Assembly: GCA_947494305.1 (NCBI GenBank)
Contig: CANLUL010000001.1
Coordinates: forward strand, 1,488,001-1,552,000
Length of the DNA: 64,000 bases
Reading direction: 5' to 3'
Source: an uncultured Sphingomonadaceae bacterium
Lineage (GTDB): Bacteria > Pseudomonadota > Alphaproteobacteria > Sphingomonadales > Sphingomonadaceae
Position 1 is the first letter of the stretch. Every line of letters starts with the position of its first letter. This document shows, piece after piece, positions 28,535 through 36,881 of the stretch. The notes beneath the pieces were generated by a model. The model ran no database searches, was not told the DNA's origin, and saw only the letters and a list, made by a program, of their open reading frames with translations. Made by a program: the position numbers and the translations under genes.

Positions 28535-29364
28535 TACGCTTTCGCAAGCGCACTGCCTGCCAACGTAATCCGGTGCATCAGCCGCTCCTGTCCCTGATAG
28601 TCGTTATTGGCGAAATGCCAGGTGGCGCGGTTGTCCCAGAACGCAACTGATCCAGGAAGCCAGTTAAACTGACAGGTAAATTCGGGCTGATCGACATGGG
28701 CGTATAGATAGTCCAATAGCGCGAAGCTTTCCTCGCGCGTCCAGCCTTCAAAACCAATCGTATGTCCAGGATTGACGTAAAGGATTTTGCGCCCACTTTC
28801 AGGATGCCGGATGACAGCAGGATGGGTTGCATCACCGACTCGGTCCATTCCGCCAAGCGTCTGCGCCAGATCGGTTTTGCGGTAATAACCGCCCTCGCCG
28901 TAAATGTGTCGATTGCTATGAATGGCACGCAAGCTCTCCAGCGTGCGTTTTAACCCGTCTGACAGTGCATCATAGGCGGCGGCTAGATTGGCAAAGCGCG
29001 TATCGCCGCCGCTGTCGGGCAAAGTCCGGGCGACCAGTATCGAGCCAAGCGCAGGTTCCTCATCATAGCTATGATCGGTGTGCCAACCGCCACCAATATT
29101 CATCTTTTGATCCTTTGCCTTTCGCACCTCGGCAATTTCGGGATGGGCATCGGACGGTTTGAAAAACTTGTTGAGCACAATATCGCCAAAGCGTTTTGCG
29201 AAGCGATGATGCTCATCCGGTGGTAAATCCTGATCACGGAAAAACAGCAACCCATGCTCGGTAAAAGCAGTTTTGAGATCGGCGAGTGTATTGTCGGAAA
29301 GCTCAGCGAGCTGCGCATCGGCGACTAGCGCGCCGCATCCAATGGAATAGGGTGTTATTTTCAT
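28534..29364 (-). CDS. TauD/TfdA-family alpha-ketoglutarate-dependent dioxygenase
   Basis: Fe(II)/2-oxoglutarate oxygenase of 276 residues. The iron ligands are His95 and Asp97 (GGWHTDHSYD) and His250 (ATWHFANNDY), with the 2-oxoglutarate-binding Arg expected in RLMHRITLAG. Relatives oxidise taurine, 2,4-D or other small acids, releasing the leaving group. It faces the second TonB receptor and completes a four-gene uptake and oxidation block. The substrate cannot be deduced; no sulfonate ABC transporter or desulfonation partner is nearby. Confidence 0.9.
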   Translation of the reverse strand: MKITPYSIGCGALVADAQLAELSDNTLADLKTAFTEHGLLFFRDQDLPPDEHHRFAKRFGDIVLNKFFKPSDAHPEIAEVRKAKDQKMNIGGGWHTDHSYDEEPALGSILVARTLPDSGGDTRFANLAAAYDALSDGLKRTLESLRAIHSNRHIYGEGGYYRKTDLAQTLGGMDRVGDATHPAVIRHPESGRKILYVNPGHTIGFEGWTREESFALLDYLYAHVDQPEFTCQFNWLPGSVAFWDNRATWHFANNDYQGQERLMHRITLAGSALAKA

Positions 29365-29576
29365 GGGATGAAGGTTTAGCGCATTTTTCTGCGTTAATCC
29401 AATCTCCTTTGGCCCATGCTGATCACCCCGAACTTGCTAACCTTGACGTCGCTTTCGGCTCAGGGTGGCGAAAGTTAATTATAGCCTTTCCTACTTCACC
29501 CAACTGACCTTAAGCTACCGTAAGGCTCTTTAAAAATTGTGGTATCTATTCACAAAAACCCGTTTTAACCTGTGAA

Positions 29577-29690
29577 TGTGTCACCTAACCAAAGAAAGGA
29601 TGTTTTTCTAATTATCTATAATTTTATCAATAGTATAGGAAAGTTTTCCAATTATTTTCCGAGGGTTACACAGTGTCAACTATGTAACCC
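29577..29690. repeat. Two-part intergenic element, copy 2
   Basis: TGTGTCACC (29577-29585) and, 87 bases on, the inverted repeat GGGTTACACAGT-N4-ACTATGTAACCC (29663-29690) with one mismatched pair. The spacing and both parts match the element at 20685-20796, but the AT-rich spacer differs. It lies in the 406-base gap before the small secreted protein gene. No gene was recognised in that gap. Confidence 0.65.
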
Positions 29691-29770
29691 TGAATACGAA
29701 TATTTGCCCACCGAATTGCGCTGGAGACCACGACTTGTTAAGCGATGATTTCAACAGAGAAGGCATGACT

Positions 29771-30190
29771 ATGCAATTGAATGTAATCACCAAAGGCCTG
29801 CTGATCGGAACCGCTGCACTACTGACGCCAATAGAGGTCCAGGCTGAAACAGATACCGGTGCGGAAGAGCTTCTTTCCTATGATCTGGCCATGCGATGCG
29901 GTGCGCTGCACACATTCTTTTCGGTGGTCAATGAAGATGATAAAGAACAAGAGAAAATTCATGATGACATCGCAACGGGCTGGCTCGCGCTGGCCATGGT
30001 TCGCGATGGTGAAAATGGCGACAAGGCCGACCGAGAATTTGAAGGCATGGTCAGCAGTCTGATTGATCATATAAACGGCATGGAAGATGATGAAGATGCC
30101 ATGACTGCCTTTCTGGAGGAAGGAACGACAGTCTGCGATGCACTGCAGAAAACCAACCAAGACGAGATAGATTCGGTTATGGCAGAATGA
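29771..30190 (+). CDS. Small secreted acidic protein, function unknown
   Basis: A protein of about 139 residues. ATG at 29771 lies 7 bases after GAGAAGG; ATG at 29765 is an alternative. A signal peptide (LNVITKGLLIGTAALLTPIE, cleaved after VQA) is followed by a short acidic helical domain with two Cys (AMRCGALHTF and TTVCDALQ), which may form a disulfide. I do not recognise the family. It overlaps the RidA-like gene at ATGA, so the two are translated together and both products appear exported. Confidence 0.7.
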   Translation: MQLNVITKGLLIGTAALLTPIEVQAETDTGAEELLSYDLAMRCGALHTFFSVVNEDDKEQEKIHDDIATGWLALAMVRDGENGDKADREFEGMVSSLIDHINGMEDDEDAMTAFLEEGTTVCDALQKTNQDEIDSVMAE

Positions 30191-30663
30191 CCATACGCTT
30201 TGTATTCGCTTTAACCGCAATCACATTTTCTGCACTTTTATTGGAGACACCCATCATGGCCGAAAGTCAAAAACAAGTTATTGTTCCCGAAACGCTGAAG
30301 GGAAATTACGATAGTTTTAAATTCGCACCCGCTATGCGCGCTGGCGATATGCTTTATCTATCCGGCGTTGTGGTCACCCTGAAAGATGGGGAAACTGTGG
30401 AGAATATTGCACCAGCTGTTGAGCGCGCTTTTGATGAAATTGAACTGATTTTGGCAGAAGCAGGAGCCAGCTGGAAGGATGTCGTCGATGTCACCAGCTA
30501 TGCCGTTGATTTGGACCGTGATATGGGTCCGATGTGGGCGGTGAAAGAACACCGTGTGCCAGCCCCCTACCCCGCCTGGACCGCAATCGGTACAACCCGG
30601 CTATTTGGTGGCGACAATGCGCTGATCGAAATCAAGGTAACGGCCTATCTTCCGAAGGATTAG
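30187..30663 (+). CDS. Exported RidA (YjgF/YER057c/UK114)-like protein
   Basis: A 158-residue protein: an N-terminal signal peptide (residues 1-24, LTAITFSALLLETPIMA) and one RidA domain (RAGDMLYLSGVVVTLKDGET, then ILAEAGASWKDVVDVTSY and ALIEIKVTAYL). Classical RidA is a cytoplasmic 2-aminoacrylate deaminase whose catalytic Arg sits in a PARS motif. Here the aligned stretch is YPAWTAIG, with Trp in place of Arg, so the canonical reaction is unlikely. Its start overlaps the stop of the upstream secreted-protein gene. Confidence 0.85.
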   Translation: MTIRFVFALTAITFSALLLETPIMAESQKQVIVPETLKGNYDSFKFAPAMRAGDMLYLSGVVVTLKDGETVENIAPAVERAFDEIELILAEAGASWKDVVDVTSYAVDLDRDMGPMWAVKEHRVPAPYPAWTAIGTTRLFGGDNALIEIKVTAYLPKD

Positions 30664-30776
30664 ATGCTGCCAGCTGGTAGTTGGAGATACCGACAATTTA
30701 CAATAGCCATTTCGACAAAGTGCCCTATGCTTGCTAAGCATATTGTTTGTCCCCCGATTCTCAAAAGGTAAAAAGT

Positions 30777-32003
30777 TTGAGTTTTACAATATTGACTGCA
30801 GCAGGATTGATGGCCAGCGCATCGACGCTGCCTACCGTTGAACCATCCATTGTCATAGTCGCCCAAACGGACGGCCGCTCCATCGGTTCGGCCACCAATT
30901 TTCTAGTTGGCGGCGGTGCCTCAACCTCTTCTATTGATCGGGTATCGCCGTCAGCTGTTTTAAACAATGATTCCATCACAAATGCTAACGGCCCGAAATG
31001 GTACCTCGCCGATCATATCGGATATCCAGATCAAACTTATGAAACCACTGCACGGAACCAACTACCCAGCCTACCAATCTATCTACCCTCGCCAACCACC
31101 GCTGGCGCTCAAATCACAATGGGATCTTCACTTGATCCATTGCAAACTTCCGTCATGGTTAGCAGCGCGGGACAACAGGTCGATCCCCCATCCGACGACA
31201 ATGTGATTGTCGTAACCGCTCCCGATCGAAAAAGCTCCGTTGATCCGTTGTCAGCAATCAACGCAGAGTCCTTTGAAATCGCGCAAGATATTGACCAAGC
31301 ATTGGTTGCTCCGGTGGCCAATGCTTATAAAGAAGGTCTTCCAAAACCTATCCGCTCTGGACTTCGAAACTTCATAAGCAATCTGGGAGAACCTGTTGTT
31401 TTTCTGAATTATTTGCTGCAGCTCAAACCAGGAAAAGCCTTGGAAACACTTGGCCGGTTTGCGATCAACACAACGATTGGCATTGGTGGACTTGTCGATG
31501 TGGCGAAAGAAAAACCGTTCTATTTACCCAATCGTTTTAATGGCTTCGCAAATACGCTTGGCTTTTACGGAGTGAAGCCCGGCGCCTATCTATACTTGCC
31601 GCTAGCTGGTTCCACCACCGTCCGCGATTTGATCGGTGATAGTTTGGATTTGTTGGTTCTACCGACTGCGGTCGGCAAGCCATTCACGCAAATCGAAGTG
31701 ACTGCCCCAATCGGTGTACTAAGAGCGCTTGACCGCCGCATTCAGCGCGACGATGAAATTACCCAGAATCAGGAAGAAAGTGATGATCCGTATGTATCAG
31801 CACGCGATCAATATCTGAAATCGCGACAGATAGAGATTGATATTTTGAAGGGTCGTATTCCTGATCCCCTAAGCCGAAAAAAGGCAGCAGCTCCTGCGAA
31901 GGAAACGTACAATGCGCGACAGTTTAAATATGAGACCGCGGAGCTTTGGTACTTGCCTTCAAAGAACTACTCAGACTTAGGATCAAATAATGCCCGTAAC
32001 TAA
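30777..32003 (+). CDS. MlaA (VacJ)-family outer-membrane lipid-transport protein
   Basis: About 408 residues. The MlaA domain occupies roughly residues 170-320 (GLRNFISNLGEPVVFLNYLL, then GRFAINTTIGIGGLVDVA and GAYLYLPLAG). In the Mla system MlaA removes phospholipids from the outer leaflet. The first 160 residues are low in complexity and not part of the family. No ATG fits: TTG at 30777 has AAGG 8 bases upstream, and TTG at 30747 is possible. A clear lipobox Cys is not seen. The mla transporter genes are not adjacent. Confidence 0.8.
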   Translation: MSFTILTAAGLMASASTLPTVEPSIVIVAQTDGRSIGSATNFLVGGGASTSSIDRVSPSAVLNNDSITNANGPKWYLADHIGYPDQTYETTARNQLPSLPIYLPSPTTAGAQITMGSSLDPLQTSVMVSSAGQQVDPPSDDNVIVVTAPDRKSSVDPLSAINAESFEIAQDIDQALVAPVANAYKEGLPKPIRSGLRNFISNLGEPVVFLNYLLQLKPGKALETLGRFAINTTIGIGGLVDVAKEKPFYLPNRFNGFANTLGFYGVKPGAYLYLPLAGSTTVRDLIGDSLDLLVLPTAVGKPFTQIEVTAPIGVLRALDRRIQRDDEITQNQEESDDPYVSARDQYLKSRQIEIDILKGRIPDPLSRKKAAAPAKETYNARQFKYETAELWYLPSKNYSDLGSNNARN

Positions 32004-32530
32004 CTGCGTTCTTTCAACACTTCATTCTCAATAGACAAACGATGACGAATAAGTATCGCGTTTAGAATTGAGAAAATTAGCGCAACCCAAGGAAGCCCTA
32101 ATAGAAGCGGCACAATTGCGATTTCCAATACAACCACCAGATAGTTTGGATGAGAAAAATAACGATAAGGACCGCGTTTTACCCGGTCAAAATGAGGCGC
32201 TGAAATAATGCGCGTCGTCCACCACCTTCCAATGCTCACCAGAGTCCAAAAGCGCAGAAACTGACTGACAATGAACAAACCCAGCAACGCCATATGAATG
32301 TCATGCTTCGGATCGACCATCAAAGCGATAATCGCAATCCAGGCACTGTGGAGAAAAATAAAATATTGATAATGATCTGCGCCATGTTCTTTACCGCCCT
32401 CGGCCAGCAACCGCTCAGTATTTCGGTTCGCATAGACTAACTCACCAAGGCGTTGCGCTACAATATAAAGCAGCACCCAGGTAACGGGTGTAGGCAATGC
32501 GGTAAAGATCGCACCCAGGCTATTGGTCAA
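32000..32530 (-). CDS. Isoprenylcysteine carboxyl methyltransferase-like membrane protein
   Basis: A 176-residue polytopic membrane protein of the ICMT/PEMT-like fold. The SAM-binding C-terminal region reads VKRGPYRYFSHPNYLVVVLE, the family hallmark RHPxY-type motif. It overlaps the polyketide synthase gene by 4 bases (ATGA). In Bacillus the BpsA/BpsB pair (type III PKS plus an ICMT-like enzyme) makes alkylpyrone methyl ethers, so O-methylation of the neighbour's product is the best hypothesis. It converges on mlaA, with a 4-base overlap of the two ends. Confidence 0.85.
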   Translation of the reverse strand: MTNSLGAIFTALPTPVTWVLLYIVAQRLGELVYANRNTERLLAEGGKEHGADHYQYFIFLHSAWIAIIALMVDPKHDIHMALLGLFIVSQFLRFWTLVSIGRWWTTRIISAPHFDRVKRGPYRYFSHPNYLVVVLEIAIVPLLLGLPWVALIFSILNAILIRHRLSIENEVLKERS

Positions 32531-33564
32531 GGATCAAGCACTCCCAAAGCAGATGTAAAGCCAGGGCCCAGCGCAGTCAGTAAGATAGGTTTATCTGGCT
32601 TCTCTCGCAGCAATCGTTCCAGCACGAACAATATTGTAGGTGAGGACATATTGCCAAATTGACTAAGTATCTCGCGAGTGGCGGGAATGGTCGGGCCATC
32701 GGGCTCCAGATAAGCTTCAAGTGCATCGATAACTCTGCCCCCGCCCGGATGGCAAGCTGGTTCTCCAAGTTCGGACTTGGACAATTCGTGCTTCTCAAGG
32801 AACGCGTCGCAAAACGGTGTAAAGTCCTGGGTTACAAAATTTGGAATATCGCGGGCCAACACCAGATCAAATCCGGTCCTCCCGATCTGCCACCCCATCA
32901 TATCGCGTGTGTTAGCCCATGTTTTTTGATCAAATACACGGAAGCTTGGGTTGCTTGCCGATTGCGATTTCCCACTGAGCACGACTGCGGCACATCCGTC
33001 AGCGAACAGTGCCGTTGCAATCATATTCTTCTTGTCGAACTGGCTATAATCATAAGCAAGGCTGCACAACTCCAACGAAACTAGCAGTACATTTTGCCCG
33101 TCATTTGCTGCTGCCAAGTCGTTAGCTAATCGTAACCCCAAAACACCGCCAGCGCAGCCATAACCAAAAACGGGGATAGTTTGCGTTTTTGACTGGAATT
33201 CCATGGCGGCTATCATTTGGCTCGGGATAGAGGGTGTCATTGTTCCGGTGGTAGAAATGAAAACTATTGCATCAATCTCTGAAGGCCTCATGCTGGCCTT
33301 GTCCAAAGCTTCCTTTGAAACCTGCTGGGTCAGTTCGCTTCCAACCTTTTCGTAAACAGCACCCCGATCTTGCCAGTTGCGCGGCTGCAAATAGAATTCG
33401 GGGTCGCAAGCAAGATAACGTTGATCAATGCCACTGTTGCCAAGGATTTGATTCAAACGTCTAGGTAAAGACGCCCCCCTCGCATTCGCCAAGATTGAGA
33501 GCACTTCTGCCTGTGAGATACGAAAACCGGGCACTGCGGTGGCGATGGATTTCAAATGGGGCAT
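32527..33564 (-). CDS. Type III polyketide synthase (chalcone-synthase-like)
   Basis: A 345-residue homodimeric ketosynthase. It uses CoA starters, probably fatty acyl-CoA, and malonyl-CoA to make alkylresorcinols or alkylpyrones. The triad is visible: Cys137 (FGYGCAGG), His272 (ACHPGGGR) and Asn305 (FGNMSSPT). Length is normal for bacterial enzymes. It is coupled to the downstream methyltransferase and divergent from a membrane-anchored AraC regulator, with a fatty acid hydroxylase beyond it. The product is probably a membrane phenolic lipid or pyrone; this is inference. Confidence 0.9.
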   Translation of the reverse strand: MPHLKSIATAVPGFRISQAEVLSILANARGASLPRRLNQILGNSGIDQRYLACDPEFYLQPRNWQDRGAVYEKVGSELTQQVSKEALDKASMRPSEIDAIVFISTTGTMTPSIPSQMIAAMEFQSKTQTIPVFGYGCAGGVLGLRLANDLAAANDGQNVLLVSLELCSLAYDYSQFDKKNMIATALFADGCAAVVLSGKSQSASNPSFRVFDQKTWANTRDMMGWQIGRTGFDLVLARDIPNFVTQDFTPFCDAFLEKHELSKSELGEPACHPGGGRVIDALEAYLEPDGPTIPATREILSQFGNMSSPTILFVLERLLREKPDKPILLTALGPGFTSALGVLDP

Positions 33565-33637
33565 GGATAGAATTCGCCGTTCATCTGATAGTAGTTACAG
33601 TAATTTCGCTGGCACGCGATAGATTTGTAGCACAATG

Positions 33638-33655
33638 TACCAAATGCGGTATGAT
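33638..33655 (+). promoter_or_regulatory. Operator/-10 overlap before the AraC-type gene
   Basis: TACC-AAATGC-GGTA (33638-33651) is an inverted repeat that overlaps a TATGAT hexamer (33650-33655) just 9 bases before the ATG. It lies in the 99-base divergent gap with the polyketide synthase. It may serve autoregulation or a leaderless transcript. Confidence 0.4.
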
Positions 33656-33663
33656 ACTTATCC

Positions 33664-34695
33664 ATGGAAATTGATGCCGATATCATAATTAGGCTGATGG
33701 GTGTGGGAGCCAGCAGCCTGCTTCTGACCATACTTTTGGTCGGATCAATCCGACAATCTCTTAAAATTCCGTTGTTGGGCCTTGTAATTGGCGGTGCGGC
33801 CTACTTGATCAACACATCCGGAGCGCTGGATCGCGGTACGCCGTTTCTAATGTTTATCGATCTGATTTCACTAATCACACCATTCTGGATATGGCTCTTC
33901 GCTCGCAGACTTTTTGAGCGAGACACGCCAAATTGGCTACTGGCTATACTTGGATCGATCTATTTTACGGGTTGGTTGGTTGCCCAGACTGTTGACGTCG
34001 GCAGCGGGCCGGGCTTTTATATGATACACATCACCTCTTTGGCGTTGATTGTTGATCTGATCTATGTGGCGTTGAGCGGACTGGGAGATGACCTAGTCGC
34101 CAGCAGGCGCTTGATACGCATATATCTACCCATCCTGATTGGACTGCAATCTGGCGGAATTTTGCTCTACGAGCTAGTTTTCGGAAATAACAGCAGCCCG
34201 TTCATCATTCAGGTAACCAACGCGACCTTAATCTATTTGTTGGTTCTGTTTGGTGGCATTGCCCTGCTCAAAACCAATCCTGAATTGTTGGTCGTCACAG
34301 AAGATCAAAAGAATGAGAGAGCAGCGAAATTGGTTCTTACTCCTTCTGAAACCGTTCTTTATGACAAACTGAAGGATACTATGGATGAGGGACAATATCG
34401 CGAGCCGGGACTAACCATCAAAATTCTAGCCGAACATTTGAACGCGCCTGAACACAGGCTTCGCGCTCTGATCAACCAAAAACTCGGTCATCGGAATTTT
34501 TCGTCGTTCTTAAACAGTTTTCGAATCACAGAAGCGAAGGAAAAACTGGCTGATCGGGAACTGGTTGATCTTCCAATTCTTACGATTGCAATGGATTTGG
34601 GCTATAATAGCCTTGCACCATTTAACCGCGCCTTTCGCGCGGAAAGTGGCCAAACACCAAGTGATTTTCGCAAATCATCCATTGATCAAAACTGA
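33664..34695 (+). CDS. Membrane-anchored AraC-family transcriptional regulator
   Basis: A 343-residue protein. Residues 1-225 form about seven hydrophobic segments (for example VGASSLLLTILLVGSI and LIDLIYVALSG) and act as a sensor or anchor. The C-terminal 100 residues are an AraC domain with two helix-turn-helices (LTIKILAEHLNAPEHRLRAL, and LPILTIAMDLGYNSLAPFNR). It is divergent from the polyketide synthase and upstream of the fatty acid hydroxylase, so it probably senses a membrane or lipid signal and controls these genes. Confidence 0.85.
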   Translation: MEIDADIIIRLMGVGASSLLLTILLVGSIRQSLKIPLLGLVIGGAAYLINTSGALDRGTPFLMFIDLISLITPFWIWLFARRLFERDTPNWLLAILGSIYFTGWLVAQTVDVGSGPGFYMIHITSLALIVDLIYVALSGLGDDLVASRRLIRIYLPILIGLQSGGILLYELVFGNNSSPFIIQVTNATLIYLLVLFGGIALLKTNPELLVVTEDQKNERAAKLVLTPSETVLYDKLKDTMDEGQYREPGLTIKILAEHLNAPEHRLRALINQKLGHRNFSSFLNSFRITEAKEKLADRELVDLPILTIAMDLGYNSLAPFNRAFRAESGQTPSDFRKSSIDQN

Positions 34696-34811
34696 AAAAG
34701 GCTGATCTTTTTCGAAATTGAACAACATTTTTCAGGATGGCAGAGAGATTGGACGCCGCAACTGACAAACAGGCTTCATCAAAACAACGAACCATTTGAT
34801 GGAGACACGCA

Positions 34812-35678
34812 ATGACGACAGAAACCTCTTCCCTGCTGACTAGTATCGGCGATCACATGATCGGAGCAATGACATTTGATCTGGGCCGGTATCTAATCGC
34901 TGCAGGTGCATTATCCCTCATATTGTGGTTCGCAAAACAGTATACCGAGGCCCGGCGGATCCAGAAACGCAAAGCATCATTTGCGGATTATAAACGCGAG
35001 TTCTTATCTTCAATGCGCACCGTTCTGATATTCGCAGTAACAACAATCAGCACGGTCTTGTTTATCGAGACCGGTTGGGTCAACATTGACCGGGGCGCAA
35101 TCAACTGGCCAATTTTCGCCGTTCAACTTGCTGCGATGATCGTTGCGCATGATGCCTATTTCTACTGGATGCACAGAGCACTGCATCACAAATCACTTTT
35201 TCGCATGGCTCACCTACATCATCACAAGTCTCGGACACCAACCCCTTGGGCAGCCTACAGCTTCGCTTCATTCGAAGCATTTAGCGAAGCCGCGTTCGTA
35301 CCAGCATATCTTTTGTTGGTTTCGACTATCGGTGCACCGATGTATGATTTCGCTATCTTTATCTTCCTCGCCCATATGATAATTCGCAACGTTATGGGGC
35401 ATGCTGGCATAGAACTTTTCCCCGCTGGTTGGACGCGAATCCCACTTGGATGGATTACAACGACTACCCATCATGATTTGCACCATAGCCAAGGCAACTC
35501 TAATTTCGGCCTCTACTTTACGTGGTGGGATCGCTGGATGGGTACCGAGCACCCACAATATCAAGAAAGATTTGATGCCGTTGCCAAACCAATCCGCGTC
35601 TCGGTCGGTGCCGCAGCGAATATTTCGATCGCCGCATTTGCAGGACTTGCGCTCACTTCGACCATCACTCTGGTGTAA
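34812..35678 (+). CDS. Fatty acid hydroxylase / sterol desaturase family protein
   Basis: A 288-residue membrane di-iron oxygenase with three His clusters: HDAYFYWMHRALHH, HLHHHKS, and HHDLHHSQGN. Four hydrophobic segments surround them. Relatives hydroxylate fatty acids, sterols or carotenoid ends. It lies 116 bases after the AraC-type regulator in the same direction. With the type III polyketide synthase nearby, it may modify a lipid tail; the substrate is unknown. Confidence 0.88.
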   Translation: MTTETSSLLTSIGDHMIGAMTFDLGRYLIAAGALSLILWFAKQYTEARRIQKRKASFADYKREFLSSMRTVLIFAVTTISTVLFIETGWVNIDRGAINWPIFAVQLAAMIVAHDAYFYWMHRALHHKSLFRMAHLHHHKSRTPTPWAAYSFASFEAFSEAAFVPAYLLLVSTIGAPMYDFAIFIFLAHMIIRNVMGHAGIELFPAGWTRIPLGWITTTTHHDLHHSQGNSNFGLYFTWWDRWMGTEHPQYQERFDAVAKPIRVSVGAAANISIAAFAGLALTSTITLV

Positions 35679-35710
35679 TTTGTGGAACAGATGGAACTCT
35701 GAATACGATC

Positions 35711-35745
35711 GGCGCAATCTTTCCAAAAGGTTGCGTCGACCTTCT
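35711..35745 (+). terminator. Terminator of the fatty acid hydroxylase gene
   Basis: Stem CGCAATCTTT/AAAGGTTGCG (35713-35722 with 35726-35735, one G-U pair) with a 3-base loop, followed by a T-rich CTTCTTTT. It lies 35 bases after the stop codon. Confidence 0.55.
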
Positions 35746-35844
35746 TTTGCTTTGCAATATATTTAAACTATGTGATGATTAACGGCTCAATCAAACAGCC
35801 ATAACCATCTGCTTTAATTCAATAATGTGGCTATTTTCCATTTT

Positions 35845-35907
35845 TTGTGCACTGCAACATAATTTCTTGACAATGACTGTCACTTCCACTATTTGTGCAC
35901 TGCAACA
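35845..35907 (+). promoter_or_regulatory. Phasin promoter with twin PhaR-like boxes
   Basis: TTGACA (35867-35872) and TATTTG (35890-35895) are 17 bases apart. The 15-mer TTGTGCACTGCAACA occurs exactly twice: upstream of the -35 (35845-35859) and overlapping the -10 (35893-35907), 48 bases apart. PhaR/AniA repressors bind TGC/GCA-type repeats at phasin genes in other alphaproteobacteria. A repressor bound to both boxes could loop or occlude the promoter; its identity as PhaR is inference. Confidence 0.7.
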
Positions 35908-35924
35908 AAGAATTGGAAGCAACA

Positions 35925-36725
35925 ATGGCTGACACAAAAACAACAGATTTAAAAGCTGCTCCTGCAGCTACGAAACTCGGTTCGCTATCTGCAGAATCAG
36001 CATATGCTGCCGCTGCATCAGCAACCAAAACAGCTGACAAGACGGTAAAAACCGCTCCTGTAGCTGTAAAAACCGAAGCAACTGCGAAACCAGCAGCTGC
36101 GACATCCACCGCAACGGCTAAACCTGCTGCTGCAAAAAAAGCTGCGGTCAAAAAACCGGCAGCAAAAAAGACTGTCCGTAAAAAGACCGCTAAAAAAGGA
36201 ACCAAGAAAATGGCTACCAAAAAAACCACTGCAACGAAACGCGTTGCGAAAAATACCAAAGCAGCAAATACTAAGGCCGCTAACAAAGCAAAAAATCTTG
36301 CTGATAAACTTGGCGCACGTTTCGAAGACTTGACCGGCAACGCTCAAGAACGTGCAAAAGAAGTCGCTGATCGCGGTGTTGAAATGGCCAAAGGCGCTGT
36401 TGAATTTAATCGTGAAAACATTGAAGCTTTGATCGAAACCGGAAAGATCACCGCTAAAGAAGCGCAAGAGCTGGGCAAAACTAACATAAAATACACCCGC
36501 GAAAACTTCGTTGAAGCCAGCCGCGCTCTACAGGGTCTTTTCAGCGTTGCTACGCCAAAAGACTTCTTCGAAAAACAGACCGACTATGTTCGTAGCGGCT
36601 TGGATCGTGTAATGGATCAAACTTCTAACAACGCAGATGCCGTTGTGAAGATTGCCGGTAAAGCTTATCAACCAATTGCTGATCGTCTTGCTGACATCCA
36701 GAAAGAATTGAAAAAAGCTGCCTAA
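35925..36725 (+). CDS. Phasin-family protein with histone-H1-like N-terminal region
   Basis: A 266-residue protein; ATG at 35925 follows GGAAG by 5 bases. Residues 50-125 are rich in Ala, Lys, Pro and Thr, with KKPAAKK and KKTAKKGTKK units like histone H1 and the PhaF tail. Residues 130-266 form a helical phasin domain (NIEALIETGKITAKEAQELG, then QTDYVRSGLDRVMDQ). Phasins coat polyhydroxyalkanoate granules, and the basic segment could bind DNA and link granules to the nucleoid, as in PhaF, although here the order of the two parts is reversed. It is monocistronic with a strong terminator. Confidence 0.9.
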   Translation: MADTKTTDLKAAPAATKLGSLSAESAYAAAASATKTADKTVKTAPVAVKTEATAKPAAATSTATAKPAAAKKAAVKKPAAKKTVRKKTAKKGTKKMATKKTTATKRVAKNTKAANTKAANKAKNLADKLGARFEDLTGNAQERAKEVADRGVEMAKGAVEFNRENIEALIETGKITAKEAQELGKTNIKYTRENFVEASRALQGLFSVATPKDFFEKQTDYVRSGLDRVMDQTSNNADAVVKIAGKAYQPIADRLADIQKELKKAA

Positions 36726-36750
36726 ACCGCTTTTGGATAAACTAGAAGAG

Positions 36751-36777
36751 GGCCGTTCCTTTGGGAGCGGCCTTTTT
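36751..36777 (+). terminator. Phasin gene terminator
   Basis: Stem GGCCGTTCC/GGAGCGGCC (36751-36759 with 36764-36772, one G-U pair) and a 4-base loop, followed by TTTTTCTTT. It lies 26 bases after the stop. Confidence 0.9.
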
Positions 36778-36881
36778 CTTTGTCTGAGACATCGGCGTAA
36801 ATTCAGTTAATCGTAAAAACCTGAATATATCACAAAACCGCCACTTGCCCTCGACGGTAAAAATACCATATCTTAGCGAAT

